A stretch of 64,000 nt of DNA from NCBI RefSeq assembly GCF_016924645.1, contig NZ_JAFFJV010000007.1, positions 43,593-107,592 on the forward strand, written 5' to 3'. Below are positions 8,490-17,670 of this stretch, piece after piece. The notes beneath the pieces are model-generated. The model was not told the origin of the DNA. It saw nothing but the letters and a program-made list of their open reading frames with translations, and did not search any database. The translations under genes were made by a program, and so were the position numbers. Positions within the stretch are counted from its first letter, which is position 1. Every line of letters begins with the position of its first letter. Source of the stretch: Rufibacter psychrotolerans (GTDB lineage Bacteria; Bacteroidota; Bacteroidia; Cytophagales; Hymenobacteraceae).

Positions 8490-11400
8490 TTAGAAAGTCA
8501 GGTTAATGCCGGTGGTGAACGTTTTTACATTGGGGTAAGCCGCTGTGTAGGCATCGGTCTCGGGATCAATGCCCTCATAAGGCGTGATCACGAACAGGTT
8601 TTGAGCGGTCACGTGGATGGAGGCTCTGGAGAACACTTTGCCGGTCCACTTGGTAGGCAGGGTATAGGCCAGCGCAACGTTCTGCAACCGGACAAACCAG
8701 GCATCCTGCAGGAAGAAATCGCCTACGCTGTACGGAGACCAGCCATAAAAGGAGCTGGGCTGGGTAGTGGATGGATTTTCCGGAGTCCAGCGGTTCTTCA
8801 CGGTGCGTAAGGCATTGTACCCGTAGGTGTAAATACCATCTGCGCTGATGCCGTAGGTGGTGTAGTTAGGATCGGCCATTTTACGCCCGAACATGCCATT
8901 GAAGTCAAAGTTGAGGGTGAAGCCTTTGTAGGTGAAGATGTTGGTCATGCCCACAATCAGGCTGGGGTCTGAGGTCCCGATGAGTCTGGTATCGGCGTCA
9001 TCAATGATTCCGTCTGGGGCGCCGGTGCGCAGGAAACGGCCATTCTCGTCTACCATGGGGTTGCCGTTGGCGTCGCGCTGGTAGCCGTTGATGTCTTTGA
9101 TCTTGATCATGCCGGGTCTCAATTCTGGCTGAGAAGGCACCTCTTCGCCCACCTGCATGATACCGTCTGCTACCCGCGCGTAAATGGCTCTGATAGGATC
9201 ATTGACGTTCTCGTACACGGCAGGCTTCCAGTCTGGGGCTCTTTCTTTCCAGGTGTCTTTGAACCTTGAGAACGTGAAGATGGATCTCCACTCAAAGTCA
9301 TTGCGCTGGAAGTTGCGGGTGCTTACGGTCAATTCAAAGCCTTTGCTCTGAGTCTTGCCCACGTTGGCCATGATGGTGTTGATGGGGTGGTAGGAGTTGA
9401 TGGGTTTGAAGGCCAGCAGGTCTGAAATTACCCGGTTGTACACCTCCAAGGAGCCGTCTATGCGCCCGTTAAAGAGCGAGAAGTCCAGACCAAAGTTGGC
9501 CTCAGTGGTGGTTTCCCATTTCAGATCAGGGTTTTCCAGGCGGGATAGGGATACCCCGATCTCTCTGGTGTCATTACCCGAAAGCCAGGCGGGGTAAGCA
9601 TAGTAGGCCGCGAAGGCGTTGCTGCCAATAGAGGCGTTCCCGGTTTGACCATAACTGGCTCTCAGTTTAAACTGCGAGACGGTGTTAGCCAGGCCCCCGA
9701 AGAACGGCTCCTCGGCTATGTTCCAGCCCACGGCTACCGACGGAAAAGTACCCCACTTGTTGTTTCGGGCAAACACGCTGGCCCCATCGGTCCGCACGGT
9801 CAGGGTGAGCAGGTACCGGTCTTTCAGGGTGTAGTTCAAGCGTCCAAAGTAGGAGGCCATTACATTTTCTGAGCGGGAAGAGCCCACGGTTTTGGTGCTG
9901 CTGCCAGCCCCTAGGTTGTTCCACAGGAAAGCGTCTGAGATAAAGTTGGTGTTGCCAACGTTAGTAAAGTCATTGTAGAAATTCTGCTGCGAGGCACCGG
10001 CCAATAGGTTAATGCGGTGGTGGGTAGCAATCGTCTTGACATAGGAGGCAGTTGCCTCCATCAGGTATTCGTTTTTATCAATCTCGGCAATGGAAGCCCG
10101 GCCAAATTCCAGTGCTCCGTGGATGGTGGTTTTGGGAAGATAATTCCAGCGCTTGGTGATGCCGCGGTCCATGCCTCCTTTCAACCGGATGGTGAGGTCT
10201 GGGATGGGAATAATGTCTATAAATGAGTTGAGCAACATGCGCTCAATGCGGCCTTCATCTGAAATGGTGAGCAGGGAGTACGGATTAGGCTGCAGAGCCA
10301 GGAGCGGGTTTACGGGGTAGTTGCCGTTCTCATCAATGGGTTTGATGTGCGGCCCCATCTGCATGGCGGCCCGAATGATGCCTGAGTTCTCAAATTGATC
10401 ACCTCCTAGCTGGCTGTTGTCATTATTGATGCGGCTGGCCGTAAGGTTCAGGCCGAACTTGATGTATTTGTTTACGTCCTGGTCTACATTGGCCCGTACA
10501 GTAAACCTTTCAATGCCGGAGTTTTTGATGACTCCGTTGTGCTTGTAGTAATTACCCGAAAGCAGGAACTTGGTAGATTCTGTGCCGCCCGTCAAGGATA
10601 GGTTGTGCTGCTGAATGGAGCCATCACGGGTTACCAAACCAATCCAGTCGGTGCCCCGGCCCACGTTATTGATGGCGTTTTGGGTGTATAATCGGCGAAA
10701 CGGCCCATTAATAGGATCGGCCTGGGCTTCCTCCAAGGTTCTATTACCATAAGGAATCACGTTGTTGTCAAAGTTCCAGCGCTCCCAGGCAGCTTCGTTG
10801 CGCACCTGCATCCACTCGTTCAGGGGCAATACATCAAAAGGATTGTTGTATTTCTGAATGGAAAAGGTATTGGAGTATTGCACCTCGGCTTTGCCGGTTT
10901 TTCCTCTTTTGGTGGTGATGAGAATAACCCCATTGGCGGCCCGTGCGCCATAGATAGAGGTGGCGCTGGCGTCTTTGAGTACCTCAATGGACTCAATGTC
11001 ATTGGGGTTGAAGGAGTTCAGGATGCTCTGGGTGCCGGCTTGGTAGCGTCCGCCGCTCCCGGGTTGCTGTAAATCTGAGATGGGGAAGCCGTCTACTACA
11101 ATCAGAGGAGCGTTGCTGGCGTTGATGGAACCGGCACCCCGAATCAGAATGTCAAGTCCGCCACCGGGTTGGGCACTGTTCTCCCGGATCATTAAACCGG
11201 CCGCTTTGCCCTTTAGCATGTGCCCGATAGACGCAGCACCGGAGTTCACCACCAAGTCTTCTGCTTTCACAGAACTGATGGCTCCGGTTAAGTCCCTTTT
11301 CTTCTGGGTGCCGTAGCCCACCACCACTACCTCATCCAGGGCTTTTCTATCCTGAGCCATCTGCACATTCAGGGTAGATTCATTGCTGACCGCCACTTCC

Positions 11401-11654
11401 TGTGACAGCAAACCAATAAAGGAGAACACCAGCGTTGCCCCTGAAGGGGGTACCTGTATGCTGAAAGCACCGTTCGTGTCGGTGGTGGTTCCGGTGGTGG
11501 TGCCTTTTACCACTACGCTAACACCGGTTAAGGCCTGGCCGTCTTCTTTAGCCGTAACGGTACCCGTCACCGTGCGGCCCTGGGCGGCGGCTTGCAGCAC
11601 CGGGAGAAGCACCAGTAGCGTTAGCTTCAGAAATGTGTGTACCAATTTTTTCAT
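8490..11654 (-). CDS. SusC/RagA-family TonB-dependent transporter
   Basis: A 1054-residue outer-membrane transporter. The start at 11654 gives a signal peptide (MKKLVHTFLKLTLLVLL to AAAQG); the open frame runs 65 codons further without a signal. Residues about 25-105 form a carboxypeptidase-regulatory-like domain (GTVTAKEDGQALTGVSVVVK). Then comes the SusC-type junction DEVVVVGYGTQKK, a plug with GFPISDL and SIEVLKDASATSIYGARAANG, and the 22-strand barrel. There is no STN domain or anti-sigma partner, so control is probably through the LacI-family regulator rather than ECF signalling. First gene of the operon with SusD, two DUF4832 proteins and the PKD lipoprotein. Confidence 0.95.
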   Translation of the reverse strand: MKKLVHTFLKLTLLVLLPVLQAAAQGRTVTGTVTAKEDGQALTGVSVVVKGTTTGTTTDTNGAFSIQVPPSGATLVFSFIGLLSQEVAVSNESTLNVQMAQDRKALDEVVVVGYGTQKKRDLTGAISSVKAEDLVVNSGAASIGHMLKGKAAGLMIRENSAQPGGGLDILIRGAGSINASNAPLIVVDGFPISDLQQPGSGGRYQAGTQSILNSFNPNDIESIEVLKDASATSIYGARAANGVILITTKRGKTGKAEVQYSNTFSIQKYNNPFDVLPLNEWMQVRNEAAWERWNFDNNVIPYGNRTLEEAQADPINGPFRRLYTQNAINNVGRGTDWIGLVTRDGSIQQHNLSLTGGTESTKFLLSGNYYKHNGVIKNSGIERFTVRANVDQDVNKYIKFGLNLTASRINNDNSQLGGDQFENSGIIRAAMQMGPHIKPIDENGNYPVNPLLALQPNPYSLLTISDEGRIERMLLNSFIDIIPIPDLTIRLKGGMDRGITKRWNYLPKTTIHGALEFGRASIAEIDKNEYLMEATASYVKTIATHHRINLLAGASQQNFYNDFTNVGNTNFISDAFLWNNLGAGSSTKTVGSSRSENVMASYFGRLNYTLKDRYLLTLTVRTDGASVFARNNKWGTFPSVAVGWNIAEEPFFGGLANTVSQFKLRASYGQTGNASIGSNAFAAYYAYPAWLSGNDTREIGVSLSRLENPDLKWETTTEANFGLDFSLFNGRIDGSLEVYNRVISDLLAFKPINSYHPINTIMANVGKTQSKGFELTVSTRNFQRNDFEWRSIFTFSRFKDTWKERAPDWKPAVYENVNDPIRAIYARVADGIMQVGEEVPSQPELRPGMIKIKDINGYQRDANGNPMVDENGRFLRTGAPDGIIDDADTRLIGTSDPSLIVGMTNIFTYKGFTLNFDFNGMFGRKMADPNYTTYGISADGIYTYGYNALRTVKNRWTPENPSTTQPSSFYGWSPYSVGDFFLQDAWFVRLQNVALAYTLPTKWTGKVFSRASIHVTAQNLFVITPYEGIDPETDAYTAAYPNVKTFTTGINLTF

Positions 11655-12204
11655 GTAGATGCAGTTTATTGGGTGAGGTGTGGGCAAAACGGAATGAGGT
11701 ATAGGGAAAACTCCTCCTGAAAAAAAAGATAGGAAGGAGTTGCTCTGAGAGAAAAGCAGGTATTGCCAGCTTGTTACGGTAGTGGCCTGGCCCGTAATTG
11801 GGGGCATAGATACGGGAGACTGGCCGTAGTCAGGAAGGAACAGGCACATTGGTGTGCCTGAACAGAGACAAAGGGCTGCAATTTGGTTCCATAGAGGTCT
11901 GTTTGTTAAGTATCACTCTGGTTGTGTTGTAAGCGCAGAATATGTCTCAGACGGGTGGCCAGCTGCAAAGTAAATAGAGCCGGCGCCTGTCTTGGATAAT
12001 GGTTAGGGAGCCAGGCCGCATATTTAGGGCCAACTCCGCCACGGAACGGTACTTCTTTCTCCAACCTGCCCTCTGGCCCTTGCTGTGCAGCGGTAAGACG
12101 GGCATCTCCTGGCTGCATAGCTACCTCTCTTTTGTGGAGATTTCTTGTCTCGGTGTATTAAACATAGCTACTATAAATTAGATAAGCAAGAAGTTTTAGG
12201 TAAA
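11655..12204. other. Gene-free leader/intergenic region upstream of susC-like gene
   Basis: No convincing gene. On the susC side there is a stem with arms AACTCCT/AGGAGTT (11709-11741) and a perfect 8-bp hairpin CAGGCACA-TTGG-TGTGCCTG (11841-11860). If the promoter lies at the operators near 12.2 kb, this is a long 5' leader of about 550 bases. I see no known riboswitch. Confidence 0.4.
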
Positions 12205-12220
12205 ATGTGTTCGTAGACGC
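12205..12220. promoter_or_regulatory. LacI-type operator, site 1 (degenerate)
   Basis: ATGTGTTCGTAGACGC shares its left half with site 2, 31 bases (about three helical turns) away. It overlaps TTCG (12210-12213), a possible -33 element spaced 19 bases from TATATGTG (12233-12240) on the + strand. Confidence 0.55.
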
Positions 12221-12235
12221 AAAGATTTTTCCTAT

Positions 12236-12251
12236 ATGTGTTCGAACACAT
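12236..12251. promoter_or_regulatory. LacI-type operator, site 2 (perfect palindrome)
   Basis: ATGTGTTCGAACACAT is a perfect 16-bp palindrome with the central CG typical of LacI-family sites. It overlaps the candidate -7 element TATATGTG on + and lies between the divergent susC-like and DUF5009 genes. A LacI-family regulator is encoded 1.6 kb away and has a matching site in its own promoter region. Confidence 0.7.
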
Positions 12252-12460
12252 GAAAGAAAGGTAAAAAACTTGTTTGCTATCTTTTAATCCCCATCTTTGA
12301 GAAAATATCGGGTTTTCCGCACCCGATTTCTGGTAGGCTAGGAGCAGGGGAGAAGCGCAGAGGACAAGAAAGTAGATGAATCTTCCTGTCAGGGCCAGGG
12401 TGGGCAGCGGCGCCGGATGCCTGATTTTACCTTATTATAAGAAAAACAAGCCAAAAACAG

Positions 12461-13642
12461 ATGGCAAATCCTTCTTATACCACTCGCAACTCTTCGGTTA
12501 AGCATGCCCCAACGGTAACCGGGGTAACAGACGCATTTCCTATGAAGACCACCTACCGGCTCCTTTCTCTGGATTTCATGCGCGGCGTCATCATGGTTTT
12601 GCTGGCCGCCGAAAGCACACTATTATATGTACGCTGGCAGGAACTGGCCGGAACCGAGGGCATAGCGGGCCAGCTGGTGCAGCAGTTCTTCCACGTGCCC
12701 TGGCAGGGACTCCATTTCTGGGACCTGGTGCAGCCGGCCTTCATGACCATTGCGGGTACCTCTCTGTACTTCTCAGTGCAGCACCGGCTCCAGAAAGGCG
12801 ATGCCCCAAGCCTGATCACCCATCATGTGCTGAAGCGAAGCCTGAAGCTTCTGCTGTTGGGGGTGGCGCTCCATTGCGTGTATGCCGGTAAGTTGGTGTG
12901 TGAGCTGTGGAATGTGCTGGCGCAGCTGTCGGTTACGTTACTGGTGGCGTATGTGCTGCTGCCGTACTCGGCCCGAACCCAGTTGCTGGTCTCATTTCTC
13001 TGTATTGGCCTCAGCGAGGCCTTGTACCGGTTCGCCCACATTCCGGGGTTTGACCAGCCTTTTACCCCAGACAAGAACTTCGGCTCCTGGATGGATCTGC
13101 TCCTGATGGGTAAACTGAACAGTGGCCATTGGATTGCCATGAACTTCCTGCCCACGGCCGCCCACACCATCTGGGGAAGCCTGGCCGGGAAAGTGCTGGC
13201 CTCCCACAAATCGGCGGCCTCTAAAATCAAGGTTTTCGTGCTGGCCGGCATCTTGGGGGTACTGGTGGGACATGCCCTGGACTTCACCGGCGTAGACCCT
13301 ATCATCAAACGTATTTGTACCGCTTCCTTCGTCCTTGCCTCGGGCGGGTGGGTGTTCCTGCTGCTGGCGTTCTGCTACTGGAGCATTGACGTGAGAAAGG
13401 CCGGGCACTGGGTGCTGTTTTTCACGGTGGTGGGCATGAACCCCATCTTCATTTACCTGTTCTTTGAAACCGTGGGGCTGCAGTGGCTGAATGGAACAGT
13501 GGCTATCTTCACCAACGGGTTTACCGATTGGTTTGGGGTGCCAGATCAGGTGCAGGCGGTGCTGGCCTCCCTTGCTACGCTGGCGGTGGAGTGGTACATC
13601 TGCTACTGGCTGTACCAAAGGCGCATCTTCTTTAGGGTTTAG
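12461..13642 (+). CDS. DUF5009/HGSNAT-like membrane acyltransferase
   Basis: A polytopic membrane protein of up to 393 residues. RLLSLDFMRGVIMVLLAAES is the hallmark first helix of DUF5009 / heparan-alpha-glucosaminide N-acetyltransferase-like proteins, and about ten hydrophobic segments follow. Family members are thought to transfer acyl groups across the inner membrane to sugars; the eukaryotic homologue acetylates terminal glucosamine of heparan. The start at 12461 follows the candidate operator-controlled promoter. An alternative start at 12542 (MKTTYRLLSLDF) would remove 27 polar residues and is equally plausible. Its place next to a SusCD operon suggests a role in amino-sugar metabolism; this is inference. 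Confidence 0.8.
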   Translation: MANPSYTTRNSSVKHAPTVTGVTDAFPMKTTYRLLSLDFMRGVIMVLLAAESTLLYVRWQELAGTEGIAGQLVQQFFHVPWQGLHFWDLVQPAFMTIAGTSLYFSVQHRLQKGDAPSLITHHVLKRSLKLLLLGVALHCVYAGKLVCELWNVLAQLSVTLLVAYVLLPYSARTQLLVSFLCIGLSEALYRFAHIPGFDQPFTPDKNFGSWMDLLLMGKLNSGHWIAMNFLPTAAHTIWGSLAGKVLASHKSAASKIKVFVLAGILGVLVGHALDFTGVDPIIKRICTASFVLASGGWVFLLLAFCYWSIDVRKAGHWVLFFTVVGMNPIFIYLFFETVGLQWLNGTVAIFTNGFTDWFGVPDQVQAVLASLATLAVEWYICYWLYQRRIFFRV

Positions 13643-13703
13643 GAGATAAGGGAAAAGAGGTCTGGCATTTCGTGTGAGAGGCAAGCGGATTGTTGGTAAT
13701 TGG

Positions 13704-13722
13704 TATATTTGTTCGTACACAT
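13704..13722 (+). promoter_or_regulatory. Promoter/operator of the LacI-family regulator
   Basis: TATATTTG (13704-13711) fits the Bacteroidota -7 consensus TAnnTTTG. It overlaps ATTTGTTCGTACACAT (13707-13722), which matches the perfect palindrome at 12236-12251 in 14 of 16 positions. A repressor bound here would cover the -7 element, implying autoregulation. No good -33 element is visible. Confidence 0.55.
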
Positions 13723-13850
13723 ATATAAGTGCATCACCCTCCGGCTTGCTCAATCTAAAAAGGACCACTTGTGACTAATGTCGCATTGGTTTGCCCAGTG
13801 ATGAGAGCAGGTGAGCAAGGCATCAGAGATTGTATCAGAAAATAAGGTCA

Positions 13851-14921
13851 ATGGTAAAGAAAGGCATCGTTCGGATTAAGGATATTGCGGAAAAAGCAGG
13901 AGTTTCAACGGGTACCGTAGACCGGGTGCTGCATGAGCGGGGGCGCGTGGCCGAGGACGTGCGGCAAAAAGTCCTGGAAATTGCGCAGGAACTTAACTAC
14001 CAGCCCAACCTGCTGGCCCGTACCCTGGTAAACAACCGGGTGTACGAGATAGCCGCGCTGCTGCCAGACCCCCAGCAGGATGTGTACTGGCAGGCCCCCA
14101 AAACCGGAGTGGAGAAAGCGCAGGCCGAACTGGCGCAGTATGGGGTAAGGGTGACGCAGTTTATTTTTGATCCCTATGAGGCTGCCTCTTACCGGCAGAA
14201 AGCGAACGAAGTCATTGCCATGAGCCCCGACGCCATTCTGGTGGCTCCCATTTTCTACCGCGAGTCGCTCCCTTTTTTCAAAAAATGGAAAGAGCTGGAG
14301 ATTCCGTTCGCGCTGTTCAACACGCACATTCCGGATTACGAGCCCCTCATTTACATTGGGCAGGATTCTTACCAGAGCGGGTATCTGGCGGCGAAACTGC
14401 TGCACTACGGGCATCCGCAGGGAGCCGCTTTTCTGGTGGCCCACATAGACGTGGACCTGTCCAACTCCTCCCACCTGATTAACAAAGAGCAAGGGTTTTT
14501 CGACTATTTTTCCCAAATCGGCTCAGAAACGCAGTATCCGCTGCTGCAGGCCGATCTGCACAACTCCTCCTCGGCCGCGTTTCATGAGCAGCTAGACCAG
14601 TTGCTGCAGGATAACCCTAAGGTCAGGGGCATCTTCGTGACCAACTCCAAAGCCCATACCGTGGCCCATTACCTGCAGCTGAGGGGCGTTTCCCACATCA
14701 AGTTGATTGGCTATGACCTCATGGAAAGAAACCTCCACTTTCTTAAGAAGGGCTTGATTGAGTTCCTAATCAACCAAAATCCCAAGGGGCAGGGCTACTG
14801 GGGCATCTACGGCCTGGCCGATAAGCTGGTGTTCAAAAAGAAGGTCAACCCCATTAAGTACCTGCCGCTGGACATCATCACCAAAGAGAATCTACACTAT
14901 TATATAGAAGCAGATCTGTAA
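13851..14921 (+). CDS. LacI-family transcriptional regulator
   Basis: A 356-residue regulator from the start at 13851, preceded by AAGG five bases upstream; an earlier in-frame ATG at 13830 adds 7 residues. The N-terminal helix-turn-helix (RIKDIAEKAGVSTGTVDRVL) and hinge helix region (YQPNLLARTLVNNR) are typical of LacI. The remainder is a periplasmic-binding-protein-like sensor domain (AALLPDPQQDVYWQAPKTGV, IYIGQDSYQSGYLAAKLL, VRGIFVTNSKA) of the kind that binds sugars. Likely controls the divergent susC-like operon and the DUF5009 gene through the three palindromic sites. Ligand unknown. Confidence 0.92.
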   Translation: MVKKGIVRIKDIAEKAGVSTGTVDRVLHERGRVAEDVRQKVLEIAQELNYQPNLLARTLVNNRVYEIAALLPDPQQDVYWQAPKTGVEKAQAELAQYGVRVTQFIFDPYEAASYRQKANEVIAMSPDAILVAPIFYRESLPFFKKWKELEIPFALFNTHIPDYEPLIYIGQDSYQSGYLAAKLLHYGHPQGAAFLVAHIDVDLSNSSHLINKEQGFFDYFSQIGSETQYPLLQADLHNSSSAAFHEQLDQLLQDNPKVRGIFVTNSKAHTVAHYLQLRGVSHIKLIGYDLMERNLHFLKKGLIEFLINQNPKGQGYWGIYGLADKLVFKKKVNPIKYLPLDIITKENLHYYIEADL

Positions 14922-14938
14922 GGGCCGGCATAGCTACT

Positions 14939-14974
14939 GTTTCAGGGCTATTTTCCGGAAAATCACCCCAAAAC
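14939..14974. repeat. Intergenic palindrome family, copy
   Basis: GTTTCAGGGCTATTTTC, GG, then AAAATCACCCCAAAAC. It begins 17 bases after the stop codon of the LacI-family gene. Confidence 0.7.
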
Positions 14975-15151
14975 TATACCCGATAGACGAAAATCCTTCA
15001 CCGTACTTCAGGCATATTTTCTAATTAGAGGATAGAAGTAGGAAAGGTGCTCTAGGAGTACCCGCGGAGTGCGGAACGGGAAGCTGGCAATGGGGCCCTA
15101 TTTGTAGCGTGAACTTGTTGCCCTGTTTGGCCGTCAGCCGTAGAACCCAGC

Positions 15152-15430
15152 ATGAAACCAATTGTCAGCATAGAGTACTGCCCCAAATGCGGCTGGATGT
15201 TGCGCGCCGCCTACATGGCCCAGGAACTGCTCACCACCTTCACCGACGATGTAAAAGGTGTGCTCCTGGAACCCAGCGAGACCAGCGGCACCTACCTCAT
15301 CCGCCTTAATGACCAGGTGATCTTCGACCGCAGAGCCGCTGGCCGCTTTCCCGACGTAAAGGAGCTGAAGCAGCTGGTGCGGGACAGGGTGAACCCTGGC
15401 AAAAGCCTGGGGCACTCAGACCGGAAGTAG
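15152..15430 (+). CDS. SelT/SelW/SelH (Rdx) family protein
   Basis: A 92-residue protein. The N-terminal YCPKCGWMLRAAYMAQELL gives the thioredoxin-like Rdx fold with a CxxC redox pair (Cys10 and Cys13) in place of the Cys-Sec of selenoprotein W. The following GVLLEPSETSGTYLIRLNDQVIFDRR is a conserved part of the family. Members are small cytosolic redox proteins with unclear substrates. It stands alone; the NADH dehydrogenase 162 bases downstream probably has its own promoter. Confidence 0.88.
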   Translation: MKPIVSIEYCPKCGWMLRAAYMAQELLTTFTDDVKGVLLEPSETSGTYLIRLNDQVIFDRRAAGRFPDVKELKQLVRDRVNPGKSLGHSDRK

Positions 15431-15548
15431 GCGTTGTGCTTAGGCCCAGGGCTTTTTAGTGCTTCCCCCTGCCGGGTCGCCGTGGGAGGTAGTAAATACG
15501 CTATATCTTATATACAGGAATATCAGTATAAGGCTAATGAGAAAAGAC

Positions 15549-15568
15549 GGCCCTGCAAGCGTAGGGCC
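15549..15568. terminator. Weak hairpin upstream of NADH dehydrogenase gene
   Basis: GGCCCT and AGGGCC arms with an 8-base loop, followed by TTTGTG. It lies 25 bases before the ndh start, so it could be a terminator of the Rdx gene or part of the ndh leader. Short stem; low certainty. Confidence 0.35.
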
Positions 15569-15592
15569 TTTGTGACTTACCACTGATTAACT

Positions 15593-16939
15593 ATGCTGCA
15601 TATAAACGAGCTTTCCCTCAACATTCCGGAAACTACCAAGCCCCGGGTGGTTATCATCGGCGGTGGGTTTGGGGGCGTGAACCTGGTGAAGAAACTGCCC
15701 GGAAAAGAGTTTCAGGTAGTGATGTTTGACCGGCAAAACTACCATGGGTTCTGGCCCCTGCTGTACCAGGTAGCCACGGCCGGCCTGGAGCCCGATGCAA
15801 TTGCCGAGCCCCTCCGGAAAATGTTTGACGAGGACTACGAGGACTTCCACTTCCGGCAGGTGAAGGTAACGGGAGTGAACCCGGCCGCCAAAACCGTGAC
15901 CACCCTGGTAGGCGAGCTCAGGTATGACTACCTGGTCATCGCCACGGGCACCAAATCCAACTACTTCGGGAACGAGCAGATCAAGCGCTATTCCTTTCCC
16001 CTCAAGCAGATCCCCGATGCCCTGAACCTCAGGAGCCAGATGTTGCAGGCTTTTGAGCAGGCCAACATGATCAAAGATCCCGATGTGCGGCAAAGCCTGC
16101 TCAACTTCGTGATCGTGGGGGGAGGGCCCACGGGCGTAGAACTGGCCGGCGCCCTGGCCGAGATGCGCAAGTATATTCTGCCGGGCGATTACCCCGGGCT
16201 GGACTTCAGCCAGATGAACATTATTCTGGTGGAGGGCCTTGACCGCGTTTTACCGCCCATGTCTCCCAAGTCTAGCCAGACCACCAAGGAGTACCTGGAG
16301 AGTGCCGGGGTTGTTGTAAAGCTCAACACCCTGGTAGAGTCGTACGACGGCGAGTTGGTGACCTTCAAGGGCGGGGAGACCATCAGGACCCAGACGCTTA
16401 TCTGGGCGGCCGGGGTCTCTGGGGCCCAGATTGCCGGCCTCCCGCCCGAGGCGAGCGAACGGGGACGCTACCTGGTGAATACCTTTAACCAGGTCATCGG
16501 CTTCCCGGATATCTTCGCCATTGGCGATGTGGCGGCCATGAAGACCGAGAAATGGCCCCGGGGACACCCGGGGGTGGCGCAACCGGCCATTCAGCAGGGG
16601 CAGCACCTGGCCAAGAACCTGCAACGCCTCATCAGGAACGAGCCCCTGCAGCCCTTTGAGTACTTTGACAAAGGCTCCCTGGCCATCATCGGCCGGAACC
16701 GTGCGGTAGCCGATCTGCCTAAGGACCTGCACCTGAAAGGGTTCATTGCCTGGGCGGCCTGGCTCTTTGTACACATTTACTACCTCATTGGGTTCCGGAA
16801 CAAGCTGGTGGTGCTGGCCAACTGGATCTACAAGTTCTTTACCCGCGAGAACGGCAACCGCCTGATCATTCGTCCTTTCCTGAGAAAAGATGATGTTGCG
16901 GGACAGGAATTTGTAAGGAGGCAGGCTGACCTGGACTGA
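15593..16939 (+). CDS. ndh: Type II NADH:quinone oxidoreductase
   Basis: A 448-residue flavoprotein with two Rossmann motifs: VVIIGGGFGGVN (about residues 19-30, FAD) and VIVGGGPTGVELAG (about 172-185, NADH). QNYHGFWPLLYQVATAGLEPDAIAEPLR is the NDH-2 signature near the first site, and VFAIGDVA-like DIFAIGDVAAM lies near residue 306. The C-terminus (FIAWAAWLFVHIYYLIGFRNKLVVLANW) has the amphipathic or membrane-associating helices typical of the enzyme. It oxidises NADH and reduces menaquinone at the cytoplasmic membrane without pumping protons. Single-gene unit ending in a strong terminator. Confidence 0.93.
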   Translation: MLHINELSLNIPETTKPRVVIIGGGFGGVNLVKKLPGKEFQVVMFDRQNYHGFWPLLYQVATAGLEPDAIAEPLRKMFDEDYEDFHFRQVKVTGVNPAAKTVTTLVGELRYDYLVIATGTKSNYFGNEQIKRYSFPLKQIPDALNLRSQMLQAFEQANMIKDPDVRQSLLNFVIVGGGPTGVELAGALAEMRKYILPGDYPGLDFSQMNIILVEGLDRVLPPMSPKSSQTTKEYLESAGVVVKLNTLVESYDGELVTFKGGETIRTQTLIWAAGVSGAQIAGLPPEASERGRYLVNTFNQVIGFPDIFAIGDVAAMKTEKWPRGHPGVAQPAIQQGQHLAKNLQRLIRNEPLQPFEYFDKGSLAIIGRNRAVADLPKDLHLKGFIAWAAWLFVHIYYLIGFRNKLVVLANWIYKFFTRENGNRLIIRPFLRKDDVAGQEFVRRQADLD

Positions 16940-16984
16940 TCCAGGGTTCAGTAAGGTTCTTGCTTCTTCTTGTTTTTAGCATCT

Positions 16985-17013
16985 AAAAAGGCCCGCCCAA
17001 AGCGGGCTTTTTT
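16985..17013 (+). terminator. Intrinsic terminator of ndh
   Basis: AAAAAGGCCCGC, loop, GCGGGCTTTTTT: a GC-rich stem with one bulged G followed by six T, 46 bases after the stop. Confidence 0.85.
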
Positions 17014-17670
17014 GATGGATGACTGCTTTTCACAACAGGGCTGCCGCCTGGTGCTGTTATATGAACAAAAGTTTACGGGCTTGTGTCTGACTTTTTAATA
17101 ATTGTATAATTCCTTTTCCATGTCATGGTGTAGGATGGGTAAATACTGATGCGGTATTTGGTATCTGCTTATCCTTCATGTAAATACATTAATGAAAGCA
17201 TGATTCAAGAGTTTAAAGCCTCTTTTGCAGTAGCAGCAGGAGTAATGCTAGTTAAAAATATTGTAGTATAAGTACTATGTGGCTGGTGTTGGAGGGAGCG
17301 TTAGTAGCAATATTTCCATGAATGTGCTACCCACTTTTAGGTATAATCTGAAATAATGTAACATTAATAACAAAAAATTTTGCAGTTTATAGAATAACCT
17401 ATAAATTAGATCAACAAAGTTATACAGACCAGTTGCACAGCCTAAACAATTCCCCGTGGAAGTTTATAGCCGATTGAACTTGTTGGCAGAGTGTTGCTGT
17501 TGCTAGGTCTGATAATTATGTTTTTTGTTGGTTAAGTTCAAACAAGTAAGATGCTAGCTGTAAAACCTGGATTCTATTGCTCAGTAGCCTAAGATGTAGA
17601 ACTTAGCTTATATATAATGTAACTATCAAGTATAAAGTTATCTATTTGTTTAATCAGTAACATCTACACC
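17014..17670. other. AT-rich gene-poor region
   Basis: About 650 bases, clearly richer in A and T than the flanking genes. I find no tRNA, no known RNA motif and no open frame above about 25 codons; one 23-codon frame at 17200-17271 is hydrophobic but too short to support. The end of the region presumably holds the promoter of the small protein at 17671. Confidence 0.4.

Noticed and set aside
12992..13768. 258-codon - frame opposite the DUF5009 gene
   Set aside because: Shadow of a membrane protein gene; composition and lack of motifs argue against it.
17200..17271. 23-codon hydrophobic frame in the AT-rich gap
   Set aside because: Too short to support from sequence alone.
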